Of a stretch of DNA of 7,350 bases, positions 1 to 6,231 are shown in pieces. This stretch comes from Actinomycetota bacterium. Lineage in GTDB: Bacteria; Actinomycetota; Acidimicrobiia; Acidimicrobiales; JAMCPL01. The stretch covers positions 1 to 7,350 of the forward strand of contig JAMCPC010000045.1 in assembly GCA_023379725.1 (NCBI GenBank), written 5' to 3'. Below the pieces are notes generated by a model, which was given only the letters and a program-made list of their open reading frames with translations, was not told where the DNA came from and searched no databases. The position numbers and the translations under genes were made by a program. Position 1 is the first letter of the stretch. Each line of letters begins with the position of its first letter.

Positions 1-680
1 AGCGTACGATCAGGATACATTTCCGCAAAAGCAATTGCAATTGCGCCTCCCATAGAATGGCCCATCAGCAGGGCATTCTCTATACCCAGATGATCCATCA
101 AAAGGCGGACCTGACCCGCTATCTCATATACGTTCACTTTGGCCCATGGAAGCGGATCACTACCACCAAAGCCGGGTAGACTGGGAGCAAGCACACGCAG
201 CCCAAGTCCTTCCGCCAAGTACCGAGATTCCTCCCAATACATACCTCCACCTGCAAAAAACCCATGCAAGTTTACTACCCACATCTCCTTACTCTCATCT
301 TTAATCGAGTAAGGGTTGCCAGCAGCCCATCCAGAGTCGCTGGCAACATCCTCTGGTAGTGCCACAGACGCAAGCGGAGTATCACCATAATTGTCGCTTA
401 CTGCATAACGCATACGCCTGCCTTCCACGATAAACACGTTGTGCTCCATGTTTACAGTGTGTTTGACTCGCTTTGGTCTCAAGTTCAAGGTTGGTACCGC
501 TCGACCAGCATCCAAGCTATCGTTATACGATTGATGGCCATTACGTGATTGACCGTTATCAGACTGGCTACCTGTCAACTTATGCAATCGTTCGGTCGAT
601 AATCCGGTCGATAATCCCAACGCCAAAGCATCTTTGGCCTCGCTCAAGTTCTGTAATGGTTTCAAAAATAACATATTCAT
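1..680 (-). CDS. Alpha/beta hydrolase family protein, partial (3' end beyond the window)
   Basis: The frame runs open off the left edge, so only the N-terminal part is seen. Counting from the ATG at 680, an LHGF oxyanion-hole segment lies at about residues 138-141, a PGFGGSDP loop at about 169-176, and the nucleophile elbow GHSMGG at about 207-212 with Ser209 as the likely nucleophile. The catalytic Asp and His would lie beyond the edge. The substrate cannot be told; esterases, lipases and haloperoxidase-like enzymes share these motifs. The fold seems to begin near the in-frame ATG at 449 (MEHNVFIVEG), which has no Shine-Dalgarno. The frame stays open upstream through 77 more codons to ATG 680 (weak GAGAG upstream), or 10 codons further to ATG 710. 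The extension holds GLSTGLST and QSxNG repeats whose unit differences are mostly synonymous, which favours it being translated. About 30 residues before LHGF also look longer than usual. It is probably the last operon gene in view. Confidence 0.8.
   Translation of the reverse strand, partial: MNMLFLKPLQNLSEAKDALALGLSTGLSTERLHKLTGSQSDNGQSRNGHQSYNDSLDAGRAVPTLNLRPKRVKHTVNMEHNVFIVEGRRMRYAVSDNYGDTPLASVALPEDVASDSGWAAGNPYSIKDESKEMWVVNLHGFFAGGGMYWEESRYLAEGLGLRVLAPSLPGFGGSDPLPWAKVNVYEIAGQVRLLMDHLGIENALLMGHSMGGAIAIAFAEMYPDRT
522..566 (-). repeat. 15-bp degenerate tandem repeat, about 3 units (QSxNG)
   Basis: On the minus strand, in the hydrolase frame, the units read QSDNG, QSRNG, then (H)QSYND. Codons vary mostly at third positions (CAG TCT, CAA TCA, CAA TCG; AAC GGT, AAT GGC). 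That is the expected pattern for a translated repeat. It lies in the N-terminal extension, ahead of the recognisable hydrolase fold. Confidence 0.6.
594..617 (-). repeat. 12-bp perfect tandem duplication (GLST x2)
   Basis: GGATTATCGACC occurs twice in direct succession on the minus strand, encoding GLSTGLST in the hydrolase N-terminal extension. The two copies are identical, so this is a recent or conserved duplication. Confidence 0.8.
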
Positions 681-706
681 AGTCTCTCTAAGGATAGCGC
701 GGCATC

Positions 707-772
707 TCATTCCGGTGGTGGACTCTGCCCAGGTGACCAACCGACCGACCAATGAACCAACCAACCATTCAT
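707..772 (-). CDS. Possible 21-residue mini-ORF between lysS and the hydrolase
   Basis: Its ATG overlaps the lysS stop in an ATGA (769-772). Its own TGA overlaps the hydrolase's ATG candidate at 710 in a second ATGA. The first half is encoded by a GGTT/GGTC tetranucleotide array and is rich in Trp and Gly, starting MNGWLVHWSV; the end is PPPE. It has no independent Shine-Dalgarno and no recognisable family. It may act only as a coupling cistron, or be a chance reading of repeat DNA. Confidence 0.22.
   Translation of the reverse strand: MNGWLVHWSVGWSPGQSPPPE
735..766. repeat. Tetranucleotide array, 8 units, just downstream of lysS
   Basis: On the plus strand the units are GACC, AACC, GACC, GACC, AATG, AACC, AACC, AACC. 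The minus (transcribed) strand therefore has seven GG pairs at 4-nt spacing with one broken unit. It starts two bases after the lysS stop codon. Two-layer G-quadruplex formation in the RNA is conceivable but not shown. Confidence 0.75.
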
Positions 773-2157
773 GCCTGCGGCCTCAGCGTCGGAAAGGGAA
801 TTACGTCTCTTATACTTGGTTGATCAGTAAGCAACATCACAAGCCTGTCCATGCCTATACCCAATCCGGCAGTAGGTGGAAGGCCATGTTCAAGTGCCCT
901 CAAATAATCTTCGTCTACGGTCATAGCCTCTACGTCTCCCTCTGCCTGCATCCTTGCCTGCTCCTCAAATCTTGCCCTCTGATCGTCAGGGTCCGCAAGT
1001 TCAGAGAATGCATTGGCAAGTTCCCTACCGGCAATCACCACTTCAAATCTTTCAACTATATCGGAGTCATCTTTACGACGTCTCGCCAAAGGAGATACTT
1101 CCACAGGAAAATCTCGTACTATGATGGGTCCCCATAACTTACCTTCACATGCTTTCTCGTATATCTCCATCAATAGTTTGCCCTTTCCCCACCCAGGATC
1201 TGGTTGCACACCCAATTCCCGCAACACTGACGACAGCTCCTTTTCAGGGCTGTGCACACCAAGATGACGTCCGGTGCTCTCCTCTATAAGCTCTTCCATG
1301 GTCGCCCTTCGCCAGGGTGGCTGAAGGTGCACCTCCTTCCCCTGATAGATTATGCTGTTGGTACCAAGCAACCTGAGCGCGATATCACTCACAAGCGATT
1401 CGATCTCCACCATTAGATCCTCATAATCGGCATACGCCTGGTAGAGCTCAAGCATAGTGAACTCAGGATTATGCCTGGGAGATATACCCTCGTTGCGGAA
1501 TACCCTACCTATCTCGAATACCTTTTCAAATCCCCCCACTACCAATCGTTTCAGGTACAACTCCGGGGCTATACGTAAATACATATCCATATCCAGTGCA
1601 TGGTGATGAGTAATAAACGGTCTGGCAAGTGCCCCACCAGGAATCGGATGCAGTATAGGCGTCTCTACCTCTACAAATCCCTGGTCCTCAAGTATACGTC
1701 TCGTCTCTCTGATAATCGCAAAACGAGTCTGTAATATCTCACGGGTAGGTTCATTTGCCCAGAGATCCACCTCTCTCTGCCTGTAGCGAACCTCAATATC
1801 AGTGATACCACGCCACTTGTCTCCAAATGCCATCCTGGCCTTAGCCAATAATACCCACTCATCTACCAGTATGGAAAGCTCACCTCTCTTGGTTTTGACT
1901 ACTTTTCCGCTTGCACCGACCCAATCTCCAAGCGATAGATGGATGAAATCGTCAAACCCAGTAGTATCAGTGATTCTGGCAAAAAGTTGTATCTGCCCTG
2001 AAGAATCCACCAGCGTAGCAAAAGCCACCTTGCCCTGAGTCCTGAGCAGCATCACCCTTCCTGCCACGCTGTGACGTACTTGGCTCTCTTCACCGGGTGC
2101 AAGATCGGAAAACTGCTCATGGACTGAAGCCGCACTGGCAGTTTTATTAAATTGCAT
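769..2157 (-). CDS. lysS: Lysine--tRNA ligase, class II
   Basis: This cytoplasmic enzyme charges tRNA-Lys with lysine using ATP. From the start used here (462 aa), an OB-fold anticodon-binding domain covers about residues 28-105 (VAGRVMLLRTQGKVAFATL, GDWVGASGKV, RGELSILV). The class II catalytic core follows. Motif 1 is near 160-181 (FVEVETP, PGGALARPF), motif 2 near 214-240 (FEIGRVFRNEGISPRHNPEF), the FEVVIAGRELANAFSEL block at 371-387, and motif 3 at 431-453 (GLGIGMDRLVML). The start is ATG 2157, which overlaps the coaX stop by 11 nt and has AAGGG seven bases upstream. The frame stays open to 2265, but that part is an out-of-phase reading of the coaX tail repeat. A second ATG at 2196 has an identical ribosome-binding site and would add 13 residues. 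The usual bacterial N-terminal helix (arginine/lysine-rich, ending near a DPYP-like turn) seems absent. The core is intact and the assignment is secure. Confidence 0.96.
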   Translation of the reverse strand: MQFNKTASAASVHEQFSDLAPGEESQVRHSVAGRVMLLRTQGKVAFATLVDSSGQIQLFARITDTTGFDDFIHLSLGDWVGASGKVVKTKRGELSILVDEWVLLAKARMAFGDKWRGITDIEVRYRQREVDLWANEPTREILQTRFAIIRETRRILEDQGFVEVETPILHPIPGGALARPFITHHHALDMDMYLRIAPELYLKRLVVGGFEKVFEIGRVFRNEGISPRHNPEFTMLELYQAYADYEDLMVEIESLVSDIALRLLGTNSIIYQGKEVHLQPPWRRATMEELIEESTGRHLGVHSPEKELSSVLRELGVQPDPGWGKGKLLMEIYEKACEGKLWGPIIVRDFPVEVSPLARRRKDDSDIVERFEVVIAGRELANAFSELADPDDQRARFEEQARMQAEGDVEAMTVDEDYLRALEHGLPPTAGLGIGMDRLVMLLTDQPSIRDVIPFPTLRPQA

Positions 2158-2290
2158 TGTGCGACCCTTCGTTGTAGAGCGGATCACCAATTGCATTGTG
2201 CGACCCTTCATTACGGGATGGATCACTACTTGTATCACGTGACCCTTCATCATTGAGTGAAGCACGACTTATATCGCGTGACCCTTCATT
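2147..2290 (-). repeat. 39-bp tandem repeat, about 3.5 units, at the coaX/lysS junction
   Basis: In the coaX frame the units start EGSRDIS, EGSRDTS, EGSHNAI and EGSHNAI-stop, each 13 residues apart. The last two units share GAAGGGTCGCACAATGCAAT, which contains an AAGGG Shine-Dalgarno, a 7-nt spacer and ATG. So the lysS start signal is present twice (ATG at 2196 and 2157). The array is readable in the coaX frame and, shifted, in the lysS frame. Confidence 0.9.
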
Positions 2291-3241
2291 GCCAGCAGCA
2301 CTGCCGTCAGCAGTACTGTGCAGATAGACCAACTTCAAGCCATATAAAGTCAACCATGAATTGAGGTAATCGACGCTCTGGCAATAGGGCACTATCATCT
2401 CGGCAAGCCCTCCCGTTGCCACTACTGTAGTGTTCTCTCCGAGTTCTTGCCTAAATAGGTTGCACATAGAATCAAGCTGACCAGCAAACCCGTACAGGAT
2501 ACCTGACCGTATTGATTCGGCCGTAGAGCGTCCTATTACCGACTTCGGCTTGGCTAGAGTTACCTGGCGAAGTGCCGCAGCATGGGCGAAGAGCGCGTCC
2601 ATACTGATGGAGACCCCTGGCATTATTGCACCCCCAAGATACTCCCCACTGGCAGAGATTCCGTCCACGGTAGTGGCCGTACCAAGATCTGCCACTATGC
2701 ACGGACCTCCATAAATGCTAAACGCTCCGATTGCATTAGCTATCCTGTCTGGCCCGACCTCCCGAGGATCATCGTACAGTATGGGCATACCGGAACGTAG
2801 GCCCGGCTCAAGTACTACCAGCTTTATCCCCGGCAACCAACGTGAAGTCATCTCTTTTAATGCAGTTGCAGCACTGGGAACTGAGGAGGTAACCACTATC
2901 CCCGTTACAGTCGAATCAATCCGAAGGCCGACCAGACTTAGCAAATGGAAAAGGTTCATAGCATACTCATCTGCTGTCCTCTCTGGAATAGTGCTCGTGC
3001 GCCAATGATGTACAAGTCCTGCCAGGTAGGTGGCATACTGTTTTTCATCATAACCAGCTCTAATGCCAGCATTTCTCCTGATAATGGTGTTATCGTCTCC
3101 CCTTCCCTTGGCACCCTTGGCAGCCTGATCTCCCTCTCTACTACTGGCAGCCTGATCTCCCTCTCTACTGGCGTAGTTGACAGAAAGATCGAACAGACCG
3201 ATAACGGTCTCAGTATTCCCTACATCTATTGTAAGAAGCAT
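2147..3241 (-). CDS. coaX: Type III pantothenate kinase with repeat-expanded loop and tail
   Basis: This enzyme phosphorylates pantothenate to 4'-phosphopantothenate, the first committed step of CoA synthesis. The ASKHA-fold motifs are present: DVGNT at residues 6-10, HHWRTST at 78-84 followed by ERTADEY at 87-93, GPDRIANAIGA at 163-173 with Asp165 as likely catalytic base, DLGTATTVD at 185-193, GGAIMPGV at 203-210, IGRSTAESIRSG at 236-247 and ATGGLAE at 275-281. The protein is 364 aa; about 255-260 is usual. The excess lies in two places. One is an insert of about 55 residues between GLFD and LVHHWR (19-75), which holds a perfect REGDQAASS duplication. The other is a tail of about 55 residues after LYGLKLVYLHS, which is a 13-residue repeat. 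The start has GGTGGAG five bases upstream and follows the nadC stop by 15 nt. The core looks active; effects of the inserts are unknown. Confidence 0.95.
   Translation of the reverse strand: MLLTIDVGNTETVIGLFDLSVNYASREGDQAASSREGDQAAKGAKGRGDDNTIIRRNAGIRAGYDEKQYATYLAGLVHHWRTSTIPERTADEYAMNLFHLLSLVGLRIDSTVTGIVVTSSVPSAATALKEMTSRWLPGIKLVVLEPGLRSGMPILYDDPREVGPDRIANAIGAFSIYGGPCIVADLGTATTVDGISASGEYLGGAIMPGVSISMDALFAHAAALRQVTLAKPKSVIGRSTAESIRSGILYGFAGQLDSMCNLFRQELGENTTVVATGGLAEMIVPYCQSVDYLNSWLTLYGLKLVYLHSTADGSAAGNEGSRDISRASLNDEGSRDTSSDPSRNEGSHNAIGDPLYNEGSHNAI
3119..3169 (-). repeat. 27-bp tandem duplication in coaX (REGDQAASS)
   Basis: A 24-bp segment is identical at 3119-3142 and 3146-3169. It encodes SREGDQAA twice in the expanded N-terminal loop of CoaX. 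The next codons, towards RGDDN, look like degraded relatives (KGAKGRGDD). The identity of the copies points to a recent event or ongoing slippage. Confidence 0.9.
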
Positions 3242-3246
3242 TATTA

Positions 3247-3253
3247 CTCCACC
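3247..3253 (-). promoter_or_regulatory. Ribosome-binding site of coaX
   Basis: GGTGGAG on the minus strand, five bases before the coaX ATG at 3241. It is among the clearest Shine-Dalgarno sites in the window and fixes the start so that DVGNT lies at residues 6-10, as the family requires. Confidence 0.7.
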
Positions 3254-3256
3254 AGA

Positions 3257-4180
3257 CTATTCATCTATATCAAGGCCCAGATCAAGAGCAGCAACCGAAT
3301 GAGTAAGGGCACCTACCGATATAAAATCGACCCCACATGATGCGTAATCGGCAACATTTTGCATTGTGATACCACCGGACACCTCCACCAGTATACGACC
3401 ATCACTGCGCAAAGAAGACAGTAATTCTACGCATCTATTCACCTCCGCTGTCGTCATGTTGTCCAAAAGCACCATGGCTGCCCCAGCCTCTTGTGCCTCT
3501 ACCGCCTGCTCTATTGTATCGCATTCTACCTCTACCAACTTCACCGGCCACTTAACACGTGCAACAGCAACTGCCTCAGAGATTGACATTCCGGTCAAAT
3601 GATTGTCTTTAATCAATATAGCCTCAGATAAGTTACCTCTATGGTTTCTTCCTCCCCCTGCACGTATAGCAGCTTTTTCCAACGCTCTCAGACCTGGTAT
3701 TGTCTTGCGGGTATCAAGGATGACAGCCTTGCTGCCGGGCATGCTCGCTTGTGCAACAAAGCGGTTGGTAAGTGTCGCCACTCCCGAGAGATGGCACAAA
3801 AAATTAAGTGCCGTTCTTTCCGCAGTGAGGATAGAACGAAGGCTACCCGACACCTCTGCAACTATCGAACCATTGGATACCTCCCCTCCGTCGGAAACCA
3901 GCCAGTCTACATTAATGGAACTATCTATCTGCATAAATGCCTCGATAGCACAGAGTCTTCCCGCAACGATACCATCTTGGCGAGATTTGATACAAAAGCT
4001 GGCAGTACGTTCCGGTGGGATCAACGATGCGGTAACATCACCCAACGGCAACAGGTCTTCTTCTATTGCCAGCCTGACGGCCTGACGAACAGCCCCGATA
4101 GGTGGATCAGGTTGTACAATAGGACCAGGTTGTACACTGATGGGATTCATACTGACAAGGTTACACCGCTGGATTTCCAT
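3257..4180 (-). CDS. nadC: Nicotinate-nucleotide pyrophosphorylase (quinolinate phosphoribosyltransferase)
   Basis: The enzyme converts quinolinate and PRPP to nicotinate mononucleotide, CO2 and pyrophosphate, the step after NadA in de novo NAD synthesis. With the start used here (307 aa), the N-terminal domain covers about residues 30-142 (EEDLLPLGDVTASL at 40-53, ILTAERTALNFLCHLSG at 117-133). The barrel follows with DTRKTIPGLRALEK at 156-169, GGGRNHR at 175-181, ILIKDNHL at 188-195, LVEVECDT at 215-222, VLLDNM at 237-242 and VEVSGGI at 265-271. These basic and acidic active-site residues are all kept. ATG 4180 is chosen because AGGA lies six bases upstream; it overlaps the nadB 3' end by 20 nt. 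ATG 4150, ten bases after the nadB stop, gives a more usual length but has no Shine-Dalgarno. ATG 4213 is also open. The N-terminus has a VQPGPI/VQPDPP duplication that homologues would not be expected to share. Confidence 0.95.
   Translation of the reverse strand: MEIQRCNLVSMNPISVQPGPIVQPDPPIGAVRQAVRLAIEEDLLPLGDVTASLIPPERTASFCIKSRQDGIVAGRLCAIEAFMQIDSSINVDWLVSDGGEVSNGSIVAEVSGSLRSILTAERTALNFLCHLSGVATLTNRFVAQASMPGSKAVILDTRKTIPGLRALEKAAIRAGGGRNHRGNLSEAILIKDNHLTGMSISEAVAVARVKWPVKLVEVECDTIEQAVEAQEAGAAMVLLDNMTTAEVNRCVELLSSLRSDGRILVEVSGGITMQNVADYASCGVDFISVGALTHSVAALDLGLDIDE
4100..4135 (-). repeat. 18-bp tandem duplication at the NadC N-terminus
   Basis: Two 18-bp units on the minus strand, both starting GTACAACCTG, match at about 14 of 18 positions. 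They encode VQPGPI and VQPDPP just ahead of the first conserved NadC helix. Confidence 0.65.
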
Positions 4181-6146
4181 GCACAATCCTGACCAAGCAA
4201 TGTTCGCTGGCATCAGGGTACTCTATCCTTGCATGAGCACCTCTGGTCTCTCTTCGGTCATAGGCTGACCTGACCAGTGCATCTGCAACTACACACATGT
4301 TTAGCAACTCTATTGTATCACGATTTATATATATCTGATTGCCTCCAGGTGAGCTGCTCTTAGATGCTTGATCCCCTATGAGCTTTACAGGCACAGACAC
4401 AGGCACGGGTGACATAGGCATGGACGACACAGGCACGGGTGACATAGGCATGGACGACACAGTATCCTGTATCATGCGCGCTGCTCCACTGAGGCCGCCC
4501 GCAGAGCGTATCACTCCGCCACCCTGCATCATCTCCTCTTGAAAGTGCTCCCTCATCTTTCTTATCTTTGAATCTGACGGATAACCAATTGGCTCCGGAA
4601 TAAGAGCACTCTCATGCTGTAAACTTAAATGCTCCATTGAACCACTCTCATACTGTGGACTTGCATGTTCTATAGGAGAGCTTGCATGTTCTATAGGAGT
4701 AATACCATAGTGCTCCTCAAACTCCTCTACCCCCATGCACGCAACCCTGCTCTGTGCTCCCAACCAAGCTGCAATGGCTCCGGTCGCATCGGCCTTCCGC
4801 TTGCCTGATACAATAGCTCTGGCCGCCCTTATGCCATACACCAACCCCTCCAGTAGAGAGTTGGATGCCAGTCGGTTAGCCCCATGTACCCCCGTACATG
4901 CGACCTCGCCAGCGGCAAAAAGACCTTCACAACCGGTAGCTCCATCTAGGTCAGTGAGAACTCCTCCTGATACATAGTGTGCCGCAGGGGCAACTGGCAA
5001 CCAATCTTTAGTAGGATCCAGATTGCAACTCTCCAACATAGCCGATATTGTGGGAAATCGCTCATCGAAACCGGTCAGGCCAGTGGCATCCAGCCAAAGA
5101 TGGGGCATACCCTGCTCTGCCATCTTTAGAGCTATCGCCCTACTTACTCTGTCACGGGAGGCAAGTTCGTCTACAAACCTATTCCCATCCCTATCACGTA
5201 ATATGGCACCATGACCACGAAGAGCTTCGGACAACAACGGTCGAGGCATGACGGCATGATACAGAGCAGTGGGATGGAACTGGAAAAACTCCAGATCAGC
5301 CACCGGCACTCCTGCCCTCAGAGCCATAGCAACACCATCTCCGGTAGCTTCGGGAGGATTAGTGGTCACGGAATAAAGCTGCCCGGCACCACCGGTAGCC
5401 AGCAAAACCACTTCTGCCCTAATTTCCTGCAAATTACCTGACGGATCTATACAGCGCACCCCCTTACAAATACCCATTTCTACAATCAGATCGAAACTAA
5501 ACCATCTCTCCATGATGGTAATATCGCTTGCACGCACAGACTCCACAAGTGCACGCTCCACCTCTGCTCCGGTAGCCACCCCTCCGGCATGCAAAACTCT
5601 GGCAGCAGAGTGTCCCCCTTCTCGTGCCCGCAGGTAATTCCCTGCTGCATCACGATCAAATGACATACCGGCAGCGACTAGGGCAATAATTGCATCCGGA
5701 CCCTCATCTACCAGAACACGGACAGCGTCCAGGTCACAAAGTCCGTCACCTGCCTTGAGTGTGTCAGACATGTGTTGATCGATGCTGTCCTCGTCACCAG
5801 GCAATACTGCCGCTATCCCACCCTGTGCCCAACGAGTAGCCGACTGGCTTAACTCTCCCTTTGTAATGATACCGACACGCATGTCTTTATCAGTGCCGGT
5901 CGTACTCCTTGTGCCAGTCATACCCCTTTTACTGGTCGTACCCCTTGTGCCGGTCGTGTTTCTCTTACCAGTCGTGTCTCTCGTACCGGTAATACCTCTT
6001 TCACTGGTCGTACCTCTCGTACCAGTCACGCCATTCATACTCAATGACAGTGCAGCAAAAAGACCGGCTACGCCACTACCTATCACTAATACGTCAAAGG
6101 AAACTGGCTGGCTCGACATAGAAGCGGCGGATAGCTCAATATTCAT
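4161..6146 (-). CDS. nadB: L-aspartate oxidase with three internal repeat expansions
   Basis: This FAD flavoenzyme oxidises L-aspartate to iminoaspartate, the substrate of NadA, and starts de novo NAD synthesis. Numbering is from the upstream TTG at 6152; subtract 2 for the ATG used here. The FAD-binding GSGVAG is at 25-30, SATRWAQGGIAAVLP at 104-118 and EGGHSAARVLHAGG at 178-191. By comparison with the fumarate reductase/NadB family, the likely catalytic residues are His293 (QFHPTAL), Arg333 (SRDRVSRAI), His392 (AAHYVSGG) and Arg427 (HGANRLASNS). A C-terminal helical domain follows. It is about 120 residues longer than the usual 540. The surplus is a TGxRxT array at 43-90 between the first FAD-fold helix and the IITK strand, a PIEHAS array at 485-518, and an MPMSPVPVSS array at 564-586. 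All lie in linker positions, outside the catalytic motifs. The ATG at 6146 lacks a clear Shine-Dalgarno and may depend on coupling from upstream; ATG 6119 is an alternative. Confidence 0.95.
   Translation of the reverse strand: MNIELSAASMSSQPVSFDVLVIGSGVAGLFAALSLSMNGVTGTRGTTSERGITGTRDTTGKRNTTGTRGTTSKRGMTGTRSTTGTDKDMRVGIITKGELSQSATRWAQGGIAAVLPGDEDSIDQHMSDTLKAGDGLCDLDAVRVLVDEGPDAIIALVAAGMSFDRDAAGNYLRAREGGHSAARVLHAGGVATGAEVERALVESVRASDITIMERWFSFDLIVEMGICKGVRCIDPSGNLQEIRAEVVLLATGGAGQLYSVTTNPPEATGDGVAMALRAGVPVADLEFFQFHPTALYHAVMPRPLLSEALRGHGAILRDRDGNRFVDELASRDRVSRAIALKMAEQGMPHLWLDATGLTGFDERFPTISAMLESCNLDPTKDWLPVAPAAHYVSGGVLTDLDGATGCEGLFAAGEVACTGVHGANRLASNSLLEGLVYGIRAARAIVSGKRKADATGAIAAWLGAQSRVACMGVEEFEEHYGITPIEHASSPIEHASPQYESGSMEHLSLQHESALIPEPIGYPSDSKIRKMREHFQEEMMQGGGVIRSAGGLSGAARMIQDTVSSMPMSPVPVSSMPMSPVPVSVPVKLIGDQASKSSSPGGNQIYINRDTIELLNMCVVADALVRSAYDRRETRGAHARIEYPDASEHCLVRIVHGNPAV
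4187..4190 (-). promoter_or_regulatory. Candidate ribosome-binding site for nadC
   Basis: AGGA on the minus strand, six bases before ATG 4180 and inside the nadB 3' end. It is the reason ATG 4180 is preferred over 4213 and 4150, neither of which has a purine-rich site at proper spacing. Confidence 0.4.
4396..4462 (-). repeat. 30-bp perfect tandem repeat, 2.2 units, in nadB
   Basis: The segment 4396-4425 is repeated exactly at 4426-4455, and a third copy begins and breaks off at about 4462. It encodes SSMPMSPVPV twice, followed by SVPVK, at about NadB residues 564-589. Exact identity over 30 bp marks it as the youngest or most slippage-prone array here. Confidence 0.93.
4599..4700 (-). repeat. 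Nested 21-bp and ~39-bp repeats in nadB
   Basis: CCTATAGAACATGCAAG occurs twice, 21 bp apart, giving TPIEHAS and SPIEHAS. A longer unit, SPIEHASPQYESG, is followed by a diverged relative, SMEHLSLQHESA, one codon shorter. The stretch covers NadB residues of about 485-518, between the flavin-fold domain and the C-terminal helical domain. Confidence 0.8.
5883..6026 (-). repeat. 18-bp degenerate tandem repeat, about 8 units, in nadB (TGxRxT)
   Basis: Hexapeptide units read TGTRGT, TSERGI, TGTRDT, TGKRNT, TGTRGT, TSKRGM, TGTRST, TGTDKD, and alternate as a 36-bp super-unit. Units 1 and 5 differ at four bases, all synonymous (ACT/ACC, GGT/GGC, ACG/ACA, AGA/AGG). The encoded segment is basic, Thr/Gly/Arg-rich and probably disordered. 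It sits in the loop between the first helix and second strand of the FAD-binding fold. Confidence 0.92.
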
Positions 6147-6231
6147 CGTCAAAATTCATCGGGATATTTGACCGGTGGGTAGAAACAACGGTGTTCCACC
6201 GTAGGTAGAAAGGCGATTCATCGGGACTCAT
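6136..6231 (-). CDS. Possible 31-residue mini-ORF between panD and nadB
   Basis: Its ATG overlaps the panD stop as ATGA (6228-6231). Its own TGA (6136-6138) lies just inside the nadB start, so it bridges panD and nadB without a gap. It begins MSPDESPFYLRW and ends NFDDEY. There is no Shine-Dalgarno, so translation would need reinitiation from panD. It largely consists of the 72-bp duplicated junction, so it may be a by-product of that duplication. I do not recognise a family. Confidence 0.25.
   Translation of the reverse strand: MSPDESPFYLRWNTVVSTHRSNIPMNFDDEY

Noticed and set aside
634..1137. Long plus-strand open frame over the lysS 3' half
   Set aside because: It is antisense to well-conserved LysRS motifs and shows no protein-family features; the same holds for plus-strand frames at 2945-3340, 3603-4085 and 3641-4192.
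2147..2265. lysS starting at 2265 (36 more residues than used here)
   Set aside because: That part is the coaX tail repeat read in another frame. It would overlap coaX by 119 bp, while ATG 2157 has a proper ribosome-binding site.
3119..3169. CRISPR-like direct repeats (also 4396-4462 and 2147-2290)
   Set aside because: Units are contiguous with no unique spacers, are in frame inside genes, and no cas genes are in view.
5883..6026. Insertion of a palindromic mobile element of the Rickettsia type
   Set aside because: The inserts are tandem, not palindromic, differ in sequence from site to site, and have no target duplications or terminal inverted repeats.
5782..6171. Plus-strand frame with Val/Leu/Pro-rich repeats resembling a membrane protein
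   Set aside because: The hydrophobic repeat is the antisense reading of the TGxRxT array in nadB; the frame covers conserved NadB sequence on the other strand.
6188..6202. Hairpin ACGGTG-TTC-CACCGT as an intrinsic terminator
   Set aside because: The stem is only 6 bp and no T-run follows on the transcribed strand. Genes continue downstream in the same direction.
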